64,000 nt of DNA from Haliotis asinina (GCF_037392515.1 NC_090283.1:23774749-23838748); one strand, 5' to 3'. Shown: positions 20,453 through 32,200, counted from the first letter of the stretch. Numbers and translations are program-made. The notes: a model not told the origin generated them from the sequence alone.

Positions 20453-21670
20453 GGTAAGACAGACATTTCATGTCCACTTTTTTATTGGCAATGATAAACG
20501 CCGATCGGCCGTTTTATTTAATCTGGTAGACGCTGAAATACGGTAATTTACTCTTAATGAACTCATTAGATCGTGCTGTGGACATTGTGCTACGACAACT
20601 GGGGATTGTCACGCTGAATTTAGAGGCTGGCCGATGTGGGCCGTGGCTGGAATACGAGTTTATTCATGTGAACTACAATATGTACGTGTGGTCACACCGA
20701 GTACAGGTCACTTAGTTGATGTGACCACTTCTTATCAGCTACCGATAGCACTAAAATTAATCTTCGCGTTTCAACCCCATGTAGCCACGATGATACTGTT
20801 CATATAGAGTATTGGCACAGATCGTCTGTTCATGTCGATTCTCAGTTAAACATGTGTTATAGAATCTACCTTCCTGTTTATTTGAGCTGATGATAGATGT
20901 ATGGATTCTCCTCTGTTTGGTTTGTGTCTTGATAACTGTCATGAACACTTTGTTATCTAGTCGTACAGCCAGCTGACATGTTGGCATATACGTTGGTAGG
21001 AACAGTTTAGTCAGCTAAGCTAGATGAACTACTTCTCAGGTTGGTGACCTTACTTTTCTCATGCAGCGCTGCAGCTGTGAGAAATTTAATTAGATTCTAC
21101 CTCATGTATCCATAAGTCCATGGTGTACATTATTTAACAGAATTTCAATATTTATAAACTTGAAAACAATGATTAACTGTTAAAATGATCGTTTAGAAGT
21201 TTTCCTGTCAGGAAGAGAAAACTGGGTTTAGAAATACATGTATATGACATGAACTATGCACATTTGATAATTTTGATGATTGACATGCCTCCATATTATG
21301 TTTTAAAACCAAGCACTTGTAACATTAATTATTGGTGTTGCTGGGACTACAGATGTGTACCCAAAGTAAAATCAGAAACGTGTCCTAGGATGAGTACATT
21401 CTTCATTTTGCCTTTTTCGTTATTGTAACTGTCATACTGTTTTATTACATATCCATGTAAACTTGGGATAGTTGTACAGGGGGGACAATATGGATGACAT
21501 TGTCAAATTCTATATTGCACCCTAGATTCGGTATTGAACCCTAGATTCTGTATTGAACCCCTGTCAGTTCATTAATTAATTAATGCAAGATAACGGTATA
21601 TTATAAATATTGAACATCACACTAGTGGATTTTGATGTTTTGGACTGAAATTGAAGATGACATGGGAACA
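20453..21670. other. no gene seen
   Basis: Non-coding. If the donor at 20453 is real, this is the start of an intron. Confidence 0.35.
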
Positions 21671-21808
21671 GTGAGTGAGTGAGTTAAGTTTCAAGCACAC
21701 TCAGCAATATTCCAGTTATATGGCAGCGGTCTGTAAATAATTGAATCTGGACCATACAATCCAGTGATCACTGCTAGTTGCCTCCTATTACAAGCATGGG
21801 TTGCGTAA
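21671..21808 (-). mobile_element. SINE-A copy, internally deleted
   Basis: GTGAGTGAGTGAG, CAATATTCCAGTTATATGG, GTCTGTAAATAAT and CAATCCAGTGATCA match the tail half. It then jumps to GTTGCCTCCTATTACAAGC, skipping the central part. Confidence 0.75.
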
Positions 21809-22290
21809 CGTCAGGTTTAATCTGCTCTCATTCGTTTCTGTGTTTTGACATTGTTAAGGGTACAAATTTGTATACAGAAACAACTGGGGTATATATTTTG
21901 AGTACCTGTGCTGACAATAACACCTTCAGCATTAATATGCAAGGGGTAATATTGTTTATCTCAACTCACACATGAATGTCGCTTTCTGATTGGCTAAGCG
22001 CTGTTCTATTATTTTCAATTTACCCCGCTTATATGCAATGTATTATTTTCAATGTACACCGCTGGGAATTCCGAACTCTTCGGGTGCTTCATGGTAGTAC
22101 TTCTTTGTCACGAATAACATTGAATCACGCATCAGGCACTGATATTACTGATGTTTTACGATTGAAAATCGATGGAAGGGAGAAATCTGTTTACCTTGTG
22201 TCATCTGCAAATGGCGATTCACCTTGCATTCAACAGAAGTGCTTCAAACATTTCAAAATTAAAATCCAAGTGTTCGGGAAGATAAACACA

Positions 22291-22414
22291 TTGTTCGCTG
22301 GTCCTTCGGGATCCATGGGCTCATGTACCCTCGAGGTTTGTTTATGTTTGTTTGTTTACATATACACAGTTCAAGGGTACATGAGCCCATGGCCCCCTCG
22401 CGACCAGTGAACAA
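22291..22414. mobile_element. foldback inverted repeat
   Basis: Arms 22291-22331 and 22374-22414 are inverted complements over 41 nt with 7 mismatches; the inner 19 nt (CCATGGGCTCATGTACCCT) are perfect. The 42-bp spacer is T/G-rich. Transcribed, it would form a long hairpin. Probably a small foldback or MITE-type element. Confidence 0.7.
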
Positions 22415-22474
22415 CTTACAATGTCCTATAGTGTGATGGAGAATGTTCTCGTTGCAGTGCATCAAACATGAGTA

Positions 22475-22999
22475 CAGTAATATTCGTTTATAACGAACTC
22501 AAAGGGACTGTTGTTTTCAGTTCGTTGTAAGCGAAGTTCGTTCTAAACGATTCAGGAATGTTCGTGAATATTCGGAAATTACCAAGAATTGTCACCACGC
22601 CACTGGTTTCAGACAAGATCATGTTCACACAGAAAATAAGACAAAACCAACGAACATATAATTGTCAATGATAAAATTTCACAGGTAAGGTTATTTTATT
22701 ATCCCCTTGATCCCATGTGAGGAAGCCTGTTTGTTTTCACAAGCTAATTGGTGACATGTGAGATGACACGCGAGTGGATTCGGATCAGCTGTTCATTATA
22801 AACACGTCAATTAACGCGTGAAATAGCACAGAGGGACCCATCAATTTGTTTGTTGTAACAGATAATTCGTACTATCAGTGTTCGGTGTATACCATAGTTA
22901 ATTCATAACAATATATAGGAAAGCAGTCGGGACTTATGAATTTGTTCGTTGTAACCGGCAATTCGTTGTAAGCGTGTACGTTATAAGTGAACTTAACTG
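22475..22999. mobile_element. pogo-like MITE
   Basis: 525 bp. Ends CAGTAATATTCGTTTATAAC and, inverted, CAGTTAAGTTCACTTATAAC, with TA on both sides (22473-22474, 23000-23001). Internal copies of TTCGTTGTAAGCG repeat near both ends. CAGT plus a TTATAACG core is typical of pogo/Tigger-type termini. No transposase. Confidence 0.75.
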
Positions 23000-23001
23000 T
23001 A

Positions 23002-23934
23002 TATGCTAGATAGAGGGGTTTTGCACCTGTCTATTTTATGTCATTTAATATCGGAAACATCTAAATATACTGGAAGTGAAAGTACAGCAACATTACAGTG
23101 TAGAGGGAGTATATCAACCTTTATGCAGGATCGTTTATGAACAACAGGTGATAATCTTGACAAACCATGTCATATGGTTCTGTGTGACTAATTCCTTGAG
23201 ACAAGCTGTTGTCTCTGTTTCCACCATGATGGGGTTAGGCTTTTCAGTAGACTAATGCCATGTCTCTGTGTTTGATTGTAACAAATAAACCCATGTAAAC
23301 TGAAAAAGAGCCCCAGGGGAACCAGAGATTTAGATCCTGAAACTGAGGGAATCTAGACTTTGAGTCAGGGCTTTGAGTTTGAGCATTGCAGAGATGGCTT
23401 GGCAATTCAGAAAATAATGTGCTTCAGGTTCAGACTTTTTCTTTTGATAACAGACTGATTTTGAAATAGAAACACACAGGCTTAAGGTAAATCATTCAGT
23501 GTGTTTTACATATTGTTTTGCAGAGGTTTTATAAATAGAGAATATCATCCGAGTGTCTTTTGAAATCAAACATATTACCATGAATTGACAAAGTTACAAA
23601 CATGTAAGTCTTGCCTGTGCAGAGAACATGTTTACGAGAAGTAGGAGATGCACGGCAATGAGCAAATCCTTTTGTACTATGTGGGAGAGGAGAGGAAGGC
23701 TTGTGCATGTGCAGGGCATGAGGCTGAAATTAATTCTGCCTGTAGCTTCACCCATCACACTGCACTTGATCCCAGACAACCTGGGGCCCCTTCGCTCTCA
23801 GTGGCAACAGACAAGTCCAAGTTTTATTTGAAGAACAGGTGGATCTTACCCTCACCAAGCTTAAAAAGTGGGAAAAAATATCTTTTGGTGTTTGAATAGG
23901 AATATAACCAGTTATGTTCCAAATATAACACACA
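23002..23934. other. no gene seen
   Basis: Short overlapping frames at 23594-23899 have no domain. Part of this may be decayed upstream LINE sequence. Confidence 0.35.
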
Positions 23935-24650
23935 TGGATCCATTCATACAGATGGATCCAAGGACACGTACAGATGGATCCCAGGACAGTCGCAAAGTTG
24001 CCAGTGCAGCAGTCAGTGGATCCAGACTGTCTCCTCAAGAATACCCAACAGTAGTTCAATTTTCACAGCTTAGGCCAAAGCTATCTTCACGGTTTTGACC
24101 TATATAAAACAGCAGAACCATTCCAAAAACACCATCCTTTTTACAGATTCACTTTCCTGCCTTCAGACATTTCCAAATGTCACTTTAAGTCACCCTGTCA
24201 TCCTAGACATATAAGAACTCTACAACGATCATTCTACTCTCGAACGTGACATCCTCCTCTGTTGGTTACTAGGCTACATTTGAAAGGCAGGTGACACAAA
24301 GGCCGATGCTGCAGCTAAAGCAGCTCTTGACAACACCCGCTGCTGATCCCATACACTGATTTCAAATCCACTGTCAAAAGATACTCGGGACCTTATGCAA
24401 AAAAATGGTGGGACCCCCAAAAAGGAAGAAATAAATTTCACGCACTGAAGCCAGCAATTGGTTATACGTACATCGGTTAGTCAAGATGTGATGAGGTATT
24501 TTTAAGGCGGTGTCGTATTGGGCGGTTTCCTCATGACTATCTCCTGAAAATGGATGGGGATGGCCCCTTTTGTGTCTCTTGCTACAAACTGTGTGCCATA
24601 CAAGTATATTCTGTTTGACTGTTTGATTGACTGGACTTTGTGACTGCAAA
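23935..24650 (+). pseudogene. LINE remnant, RNase H domain and C-terminal end
   Basis: In shifting frames with internal stops the plus strand encodes pieces of a LINE-encoded RNase H domain: DGSQDSRKVASAAVSGS (first catalytic Asp region), LFTDSLSCLQ (second Asp region) and KAGDTKADAAAKAALDN (the GNxxAD-type helix). Downstream are VKRYSGPYAKKWWDPQ, KFHALKPAIGYTYI and RRCRIGRFPHDYLLKMDGDG, matching in character the LRIGHTRLTHSYLL-type region that follows RNase H in Jockey/CR1-like elements. The 5' part with the reverse transcriptase is absent, as expected of a 5'-truncated, old insertion. Family placement is from memory. Confidence 0.75.
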
Positions 24651-26770
24651 TGATTCACATTATGTATTGAGAAATCTGAAGGATCTATTTTCCTGTATGA
24701 ATGGACATCTCATTGTTGATGACTTGTAACTAAATTGTAACTCTGTAAGGCAAATGACTTGTTTCTTGTTTTTAAAATTGGTGTTGTGATATGTTCTGTT
24801 TGTTAACAAGAATGTAATAAACAAAGATACTTTTTAAAAAATTCAAATTATTTGGCCCTTGTGCTAAAAACGTCTGTGTATGGAGACCTCTTCTTGTCGC
24901 TATAATCATGATAATGGTTGGTTGTGCATAGTTTATCAGGATGCCTGAGGAAAGTTCACATGCATTACTCATTGTCCTCAGTTTGGGGGTTATAAAGCAC
25001 TGGCATAGCAATGCATCACATCTCAAATGAGAGATCATTGTTAATGTCAGTTTCAAACTCACATTCGACAATGACAACATTTCTCAAGGTCCTGTTCTGC
25101 CATTTGTGTTGATGCAGGTCATGTCATACAGGGGGTTAAAACCACACATTGGATTTGCTGTAACACACTTTTCCTCAGCGCTCCAGATAATTTTTCAAGC
25201 AATTAGGTGTTTTCTCTCATGCCTGTATGTTTTGAGGAGTAACTAGCATTTTGTATACATTTGTATTACCACTACTATAAAGAATTGAGTACTTTCACTC
25301 CAAGTTAATTATCCTCATGTGGTAATTAACACCTATAATGAATGAATGAAAGAATGAAGTTTAACGCCGCATCAGCACTATTGTAGTTATTCATGGCGAA
25401 ATTAACACTTATAAATATATGCAGAGATGCCAACCTCTACGATTTTATTGTAGTCACTACAAATTTTAACTTCAAACTACACCAATATGATTACACTAGA
25501 AATCCTATGAAATATGAATAAAGTGCATTAAAATTCTGATATATAGATAAAAAACATATATTTTCAACGATGAAATACATTTTTGGACCTCACGTACCTT
25601 CCATTCATCATATTTAATGACATATTTGAACTGGAATGATTGGAAGTGACAAACGTAATTTTAGCAAATCTGATTTCAATACCTTTGCGATTTGACCCAT
25701 TTAGTTCCTGCGGAAATAATTTAACGACATGACAGTAATATAATTCATTTTTTTCTCAGAACCCATCATGATTTTGTTTGTTTAGTTGACTACGAATTTT
25801 ATGGTCAAAACTACCAATTTTGAACATTGAAACTACTATTTGCAACACTTTGGGGTTGGGGTTTTAGTAATTCTTATATTGCCAAATACTTGGCAGCAAT
25901 TTGTAAACACTCAACATGGAAGCCATGTGACTACTACAGTAGACAGTGACTTTGGCAGTAATAGTATATAGGCATCACTTTAAGGTGATATGCAACCAAA
26001 AAATCAAACATAATTAAAACACAATTATCACTTATTCATGACATGTAATATGCATTGCTGATTATGAAAAAAAACCATAAATTTTTTTTTGTGAAACGTC
26101 ACAAATCAAAAGTGCAGTATTTTGTATTTGGTTCTGCTACGCTTGAAATGAAAGACCCGGGATACTGAACCCAGTCAGAGCCACTGGGTGTGCGCTCAAG
26201 TGTTAAGAAATCTTTTCATTGGCTGGCTCATTTGCTGATACACTTAGCCGGCGCTCTATGGTGTATAAGCCCGATAGGTGTTAATTTCAAACTGCTTGTG
26301 GTCATTGTTTGAAGTTGTGCATTGCATATTGTCATTAGCAAACATATAGTTGTCAGTTAACCAGACATTTGAGTTTTCTGTGTGGTAGAGACTGTGTACT
26401 ACAAACATATCCTTTTTAAGTAAGGAGTAGAATATTTACTTCTTTGTGTACACAACCAAGATTAGACTACTACTCACAACCTCATACTTTTGGCATGCAT
26501 ATTGTTTCAAGCTCCGTGAACCTATTCACGGCGAAACTCCGAATTTTGAACGTTGAAACTACTATTTGCAACACTTTGGGTTTGACCTAGTGTGCAATAC
26601 AATTCTTTGGAAGATCTGGAATGCAGTGCCAAGAAAATGGAAACAACGATACTTGGACATATTTCTCAAAAAACAGACGAAGAAACAGTTGTTGAACTGG
26701 TCCCTCGGTAGTTTGGATCCAGTAGTCTATCGTGGGAAGTTGCCTTGTTGTCTTGTAGATTTTGCAATTT
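24651..26770. other. no gene seen; one direct repeat
   Basis: AT-rich sequence. A 41-bp segment with GTTGAAACTACTATTTGCAA and CACTTTGGG occurs twice (25814-25854 and 26539-26580). No exon supported. Confidence 0.4.
25338..25397 (-). mobile_element. SINE tail fragment with CATT-type tail
   Basis: GAATGAATGAAAGAATGAAG then TTTAACGCCGCATCAGCACT. This is the tail of the variant seen at 55282-55412, where (CATT)n replaces (CACT)n. Confidence 0.6.
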
Positions 26771-27929
26771 CTAGTGCACAGTATCTATTGTTCTTTTTTT
26801 GCGTGGCTCTTTTCGGTTTGCCAATGGAGTAGAAAACTGGAGTATCATTGTTTTGAAGAGTATAGTGTCCTCTGAGCCGTTCGATAGAATCCACACATCT
26901 ACGGCTGTTGCCTCCACTCCATCTGCAGTAGGAACCAGCCGCAGTATGGTTCTGTGGTTTCCATGATAGGTCGCGGGAGCGAATTTCCAACAAATGTATT
27001 CCCCAGAAAGCATGCCGAATATATGCGTTGTTTCGTTGGCTTTGATTGGATTCATTTCTTCTATTGCCTTTTGTCGTAGTCTCTCCGCTACTGCAGATCC
27101 CATAGCAAGTGCTCGGCGAACAGATTTTTCCATAACATCTGGCAACAATACAACAGACACTGGATTCCAATACATCGGAACACCAGTTTCGAAACACCTG
27201 CAAGGCTGTGTGATGAAAGAAGCTGTTCCATTGGGAGTCCAATAATGTATATTCAGAATAGAGGACATGCCTGGAATCTGAAATTGGCTGTAGCCTATTC
27301 TGCACAGTTCCACCAAATATCGTCTTCTACGTTTTCTTTGATGGGATTCCACATTCTCGAGCATGTGCGCATACAACCCACAAGCTGGTGGTTCTATGAT
27401 GAAAAGGTTTTCTCCCAAGAATAGTGCTAGTGCTTCGCCCACCAAATCGTTGGCCATCGTGGTGTTGGTCCTGTGGTCATACAAAGAGACCTCTATACGA
27501 GTACAAACTCTGGTCTGGACATATGGATGGAGAGAGGTTTTCTGCATATGTTCCTTGGAACAATCCGCATAGTCAGCCAAATGACCTCCAATGTGTTCTC
27601 GCACGTCTCCGGTCTCGAAATTAGAAACTTTTCGTCGAAGATAGCCAAACATGAAGTTTTGATGAGATTGCCACTCATGGATTATCCAATAGAAGGTGGT
27701 ACGCCACCACTTTCTCGGCTCACAAGCCCATAGTTTTGTATGTTGCTTCGACTGCCATTTTTTGTGGAAATGCAGATAGGTTGCTGTATATCTATTTGGG
27801 CACCAAATGTCTAATTGGAAAATCTGAAAACGTTGGGCATTTTGGTTGGGGTTGGGAAACTCATGGTGCTCTACAAATTTTAAGGCTCCTATAAATATAA
27901 AACTGTAAACTGGGAGTTCGTATGTTTCG
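26771..27929 (-). CDS. long open exon, unrecognised protein
   Basis: One minus-strand frame is open for 385 codons from a plausible acceptor (GTGCTGATTCAG, exon start 27929, entering in phase 2) to TAG at 26771. An in-frame TGA lies just upstream of the acceptor, so the start is either an upstream exon or the internal Met at residue 93 (27652). The protein has natural composition: a Trp-rich segment (TKLWACEPRKWW, FYWIIHEWQ) at about 60-85, TRVCTRIEVSLYD near 140-152, a basic cluster QRKRRRRY near 197-204, a hydrophobic/Pro stretch VPMYWNPVSVVLLPDV, and a basic C-terminus (RKEPRKKR). The basic clusters could be nuclear-localisation or nucleic-acid-binding sites. I recognise no domain; host gene, domesticated transposon and endogenous viral sequence all remain possible. 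Confidence 0.65.
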
Positions 27930-28026
27930 CTGAATCAGCACAATCGAGTGACCAGGAAGTGTTGGCTTGCAGTCATAGTGGTCAGGAAGTTGGCAGGGTG
28001 AGCAAAAAGTGATATAGGGCCTGATG

Positions 28027-28053
28027 AAAGCTTTATTTAATAAATAAAGCTTT
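28027..28053. other. 12-bp-arm palindrome with AATAAA on both strands
   Basis: AAAGCTTTATTT and AAATAAAGCTTT are perfect inverted complements around a 3-nt loop. Each strand carries AATAAA, so it could act as a poly(A) signal in either direction. No nearby gene end requires it. Confidence 0.4.
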
Positions 28054-28563
28054 AAAGAGGCTTTTGTCTAAAGTGATCTCGTAGCCAAACCATAAATACT
28101 ACTGTTTCCTGTACACTTTGTTGAACTGTCTTCGTGTTATTTGTCAGTGATCTGATACAATAGACTGTCAAGGATGTACTGCTGCATTGAAGCCATGAAC
28201 AGTAACTGGTGAAACATGTTTGATGTGCTAAAAATAAACATTGTTATTCAAACACCGTCATTCTTCTGTTAAGCTGGATTGAGAGAGGGCTACTTTGATC
28301 AAGCCAGCAAATGGAGGTAAATATTTTACATTTTAATGACATTTGGAGTCTTCAAGTAAATGTTTTGGAAGACAAGGTCACACAAAAGCTCAGTTTGAAG
28401 CTGACTAAAGTGGTCAGGGTGCCCTAGGTATTGCTGGGTTTTGTTTTCTTAGGTCATGCTTCAGTCAATGGTTTGCCTGTCCCAGATTCTAGTCTGTGCA
28501 ACCAAACAGTATGTCTGTAGATAATATTCTTGGATTAAACGTGTGAAACTTATGTCTGGTGCA

Positions 28564-28629
28564 ACTCACTCACTCACTCACTCACTCACTCACTCACTCA
28601 CTCACTCACTCACTCACTCACTCACTCAC
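28564..28629. repeat. (CTCA)n microsatellite
   Basis: About 16 perfect tetranucleotide repeats followed by CCAATATTCC. Probably grown from a SINE (CACT)n tail. Confidence 0.9.
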
Positions 28630-29534
28630 CAATATTCCTTGAGTAAGAAAGGCAATAGTACCTGATATTTGATATTGTTCAGACTACAGACAAATGAATG
28701 ACTTGGTTTGGTTTCTATTCCAGAAATTAATTTTTCACATGTTCAAGGTTGTGATCAGTTATATTACCCAGGTGTTAATATCAGAAGTGGATGCAGAATT
28801 TTAAAAACAGAAAATGCAAGTACAAGGACAATATATTACTTAGGTATTACCAAAATCTTTGTCACTATCTGAAAGGGGCACTTCATGGAAATCCCACACC
28901 CCTTGGGTTCTCACAGTGAATTGGTCGTGAATATGTCATGTGTGGAAAATGGAAAACAAAATGAATTTCATGACTGTTTAGCAGAATCTACATTCATAGT
29001 TCAACTGTTTTAATTTGGATGCTGATGATTTTCTACTTCTGCTTCTTCTTTTGTGTGCTCGTGAACCATCTTAACCATATCTGAGTGCTACTAATCTCTA
29101 CAAATTGCTACTATCACGCCCAGGCATAGTCATGTTCTGGTCTTTGTCCATGAAATGGAAGATGAAAAGCTGAAAATGCCCGATTCTCAATAAGCATGAC
29201 TTAGAAAATCAGCAGTGTCCAAACAGAATTATGGATTGTAGATTTGGTCCATGCCTCTCTTTGATGTCTTTCTGTATCATTTGGTTCAAACACTCCCCAT
29301 TTTCCCCTTCCAGTTCCCAAACATCCTGAAGAATCATCTTTACTGAGGAGATCTGTCACAGTATGGACTTCAACTTTGCTTATTAGACCTTGATCCATTG
29401 CTGTCAAATTCTGCTTCAAATGAACTCACAGACATCCACCTTTAAAAGATCTGAAGAATATGTTGAGGAGACAATTGTTGTCTTTTCATGTTACCAGAAC
29501 ATTACTTGTCTTGTGTGATTTCTTCTACAGAGCC
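28630..29534. other. region upstream of serpin 1, splice acceptor at its end
   Basis: No coding exon seen. It ends with a pyrimidine-rich acceptor (TGATTTCTTCTACAG, 29516-29530) four bases before the serpin ATG, so most of it is probably intron between an unseen 5' UTR exon and the coding exon. Confidence 0.5.
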
Positions 29535-30734
29535 ATGGCTGAAAGTGAAACTGGACTGAAGACCCCAGACCTAGTGAAGCAGGTTGCCTCTGCCAATTCC
29601 CTGTTTGGTCTGGACCTGTACAAGAAGGTTGCCTCAAACCGGAAGGACTCCAATGTGTTTCTGTCTCCATTCAGCATCTCGGCAGCTCTGGCCATGACCC
29701 ATCTTGGAGCTCGAGGTGACACAGCAGCTCAGATGAACCATGTCCTGATGTGGACTGACCTCCAGGACTCTGTACATGCAGGGTTTGAAGACTATCTGCG
29801 TCTTCTGAAAAAACAGGGAGACTACATACTCACAACAGCCAACCGCTTGTTTGTGAATAATAAGGCCAAGATTCTGGAAGAATTTCTCCAGAAGACAGAG
29901 AAGCATTATGGTGCTAAGGCCATCTTGTCTGACTTTGCAGGCAACGGAGCTGGAGAGGCTGAGAAGATCAACCAATGGGTGGAATCGGAGACCAACAGCA
30001 AGATAAAGGATCTGATCACTGGTGGAATCGATCCACTAACGGCAATGATTCTTGTTAATGCCATATACTTCAAGGGAAACTGGGCAGAGAAATTTGATCC
30101 AGCAAGGACAGAGAAGGGCACATTTAAGGTGAAACCTGGGGAAACAGTACAGGTTGACATGATGAGGATGAAGAAGAAGTTTAGGTTTGGCCTAAGTGAT
30201 GAACTGAACTGTTCTGTTTTGGAACTGCCTTATGTGAAGGAGGACCTTAGCATGTTCTTCTTGTTGCCATACAAGGATGATGGTTTGGGAGAACTGGAAA
30301 GTCAACTGAATCATGAATCTTTGACGAAAACCTTAAAGCATGTTCACAAAACTACTGTTGACATCTCTATGCCCAAATTTGTATTGGAATCAAGCTTTGA
30401 GCTGAATGAAGTCCTGAAGTCACTTGGAATGTCTGATGCTTTTGATGAGCAGAAAGCCGATTTGTCTGGTATCGATGGCACTCGCCTCTTGTACATCTCC
30501 CAGGTGGTGCACAAGGCCTTCCTGGAAGTCAACGAGGAGGGAAGTGAAGCTGCTGCGGCTACAGCTGTTAGGATCATGACAAGATCGCTCCCAATAATTG
30601 AGCCTTTCAAGGCCGATCATCCCTTCCTGTTTCTCATCCGTGACAACCGAGCCGATGTTGTGCTCTTCATGGGCAGACTTGTCCGTCCTCCCACAGCAGG
30701 ATCAGCTGGTGTTTCACAGAAAACTGAATTGTAG
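29535..30734 (+). CDS. serpin 1, intracellular type with Arg-Ser reactive centre
   Basis: 399 residues in a single exon, a full-length serpin (serine protease inhibitor). Hallmarks in order: NVFLSPFSISAALAM (helix B), LVNAIYFKGNWAEKFD, SVLELPYVKEDLSMFFLLP, the hinge EVNEEGSEAAAATAV and the signature FKADHPFLFLIRD near the C-terminus. Counting 17 residues from the hinge Glu places P1-P1' at Arg350-Ser351 (IMTR/SLPI), predicting inhibition of trypsin-like proteases. The Ala-rich, small-residue hinge indicates an inhibitory serpin. No signal peptide from this start, so it resembles clade-B-like cytosolic serpins. The ATG follows a splice acceptor by four bases; an upstream in-frame ATG lies in that polypyrimidine tract and is rejected. 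Serpin 2, 3.9 kb downstream, has the same layout. Confidence 0.95.
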   Translation: MAESETGLKTPDLVKQVASANSLFGLDLYKKVASNRKDSNVFLSPFSISAALAMTHLGARGDTAAQMNHVLMWTDLQDSVHAGFEDYLRLLKKQGDYILTTANRLFVNNKAKILEEFLQKTEKHYGAKAILSDFAGNGAGEAEKINQWVESETNSKIKDLITGGIDPLTAMILVNAIYFKGNWAEKFDPARTEKGTFKVKPGETVQVDMMRMKKKFRFGLSDELNCSVLELPYVKEDLSMFFLLPYKDDGLGELESQLNHESLTKTLKHVHKTTVDISMPKFVLESSFELNEVLKSLGMSDAFDEQKADLSGIDGTRLLYISQVVHKAFLEVNEEGSEAAAATAVRIMTRSLPIIEPFKADHPFLFLIRDNRADVVLFMGRLVRPPTAGSAGVSQKTEL

Positions 30735-30789
30735 AGCTGTTGATACAATTTTGTTTCACATTAACATTAATGTTATTCAAATGCAGTTT

Positions 30790-31168
30790 ATCAATATATT
30801 TAATAGAACATTGTTTGATTGTTTGAAACTGTTAATTTCTGTCAATTACCAAAAGTAGTTAAGTTTCTGTGCTTATCTCTGTCAGTTAAATGCAATATAA
30901 TATAGACATTTAATTATTTTTAAACTTCTGTCAGTTACCATAAGTAGTTGTTTAGTTCCTTTACATATCTTTGTCAATTAAATGCAATCTATTTTAGACA
31001 TTTAATAGAAGTATATTGTTTGATTGAAACTATTCATCGACTTCTGTCAGTTGCCAAAGTACTTGTTTTTGTTATTTTGCCTATTTCTGTCAATTAAATA
31101 TTATAGACATTTAATAGAAGTACATTAAATATTGTTTGACTGAAACTATTCATAAACTTCTGTCAGTG
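30790..31168. repeat. tandem repeat in the serpin 1 3' flank
   Basis: Three to four diverged units of about 115 bp, each with CTTCTGTCAGTTACC or similar, a GTCAATTAAATG(CAAT) motif, TAGACATTTAATAGAAGTA and TTGTTTGAYTGAAACT. ATTAAA recurs in the units and could supply poly(A) signals. Confidence 0.75.
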
Positions 31169-31436
31169 TCTCTAGCAGTACAGCTACCAGTGAAATGGTT
31201 AGCCTTTGACTTCATAAATCTCTGTGGGACAATAATAATCCTTTGATTCATAGCTCGGTGTTATTTTTTGGAAGAAATATGCTTTTTCACTTTATTTTTG
31301 TAATACATATATAATTGGAAACATTGGTCAAACAGTCCTTAAGATCTTTAAAGTCATGACCTGAATATGTTGAGATGTAAACTTTCTATTGTATGTTTTC
31401 ATGGTGCTGGACTTTATATGACAGCAATATTTTCTT

Positions 31437-31694
31437 TGTCATATTTGGGATTTCACTTTCTTAGTAATTTACACTCATCAGAGGGGTACACAAAGTACGC
31501 AGTCTAGACTACCAGTTGTCCGACTTTCATTTTTGTGGAAGTCGCGGTGGCTGAGCGGGCTAGGCGGCTGACTTTGTGTGCTGGCGATTAGGTGCCTGAC
31601 TCTGAGGGTGCGGGTTCGAATCCCGGATGGGACTCAACCGAAAAAAGTACTAGCATTTGTACTTTACTAAGAAAGTGAAATCCCAAATATGACA
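31437..31694 (+). mobile_element. tRNA-like retroposon bounded by perfect 31-bp inverted repeats
   Basis: Arms 31437-31467 and 31664-31694 are perfect inverted complements (TGTCATATTTGGGATTTCAC at the left edge). Near the right arm lies a tRNA-like unit, 31541-31640: A box TGGCTGAGCGGGC, a long variable region, B box GGTTCGAATCC. The would-be acceptor ends (GTCGCGG versus ATGGGAC) do not pair, so it is not a tRNA gene. The head resembles a Ser/Leu-type tRNA and is shared with 43779-43866. Confidence 0.7.
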
Positions 31695-32049
31695 TATGTT
31701 GCATTTGACCACTTTCTAAATGGCACCGTGTAATCATAATATTTTCTTGATGTGGCTGTAGTATATTCTCAAGGTACAATACATTCTAAATACGTTCTGA
31801 AAAACTCCCACATTATTACATATGCATAAGATATGCACATATTACATATGTAGTAAATCCTGTATTGCTGTAATCATGCTAATAAATAACTGTGATACAT
31901 TATGTTGTGAATAGATTTCTTTCATAGTATAACATGATTAAAAACTTAATTCCTGTGTGAGAGGTTGTGCAGAATACTTCCACAGTCTAGTGGAGAGACT
32001 GTTTGTCCTGGTAGCAAAATGTCAGTGGTTTGATTGTTGTATGTGAGAT

Positions 32050-32200
32050 AGGGGTGTTGGGGTATCCAAGTGGTTTAAGCATTTGTTCGTCATGTTGAAG
32101 AATCAGGTTCAATTCGCCACATGGGTCTGTTGTCACTCGCCCAGATATTGCTGGAATATTGCAAAAAACGCTGTGAAACTTAACTCACTGACTCACTCAC
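32050..32200 (+). mobile_element. SINE-B copy
   Basis: Head GGGGTGTTGGGGTATCCAAG, B box GGTTCAATTCGCCACATGG, body AGATATTGCTGGAATATTGC, tail AACTCACTGACTCACTCAC. Confidence 0.8.

Noticed and set aside
29460..29534. N-terminal extension of serpin 1 resembling a signal peptide (LLVLCDFFY)
   Set aside because: It is the pyrimidine-rich tract of an acceptor ending at 29530; family alignment begins at MAESETG.
31541..31640. Functional Ser/Leu-type tRNA gene
   Set aside because: A and B boxes are present but acceptor ends do not pair and the head recurs as a repeat at 43779-43866.
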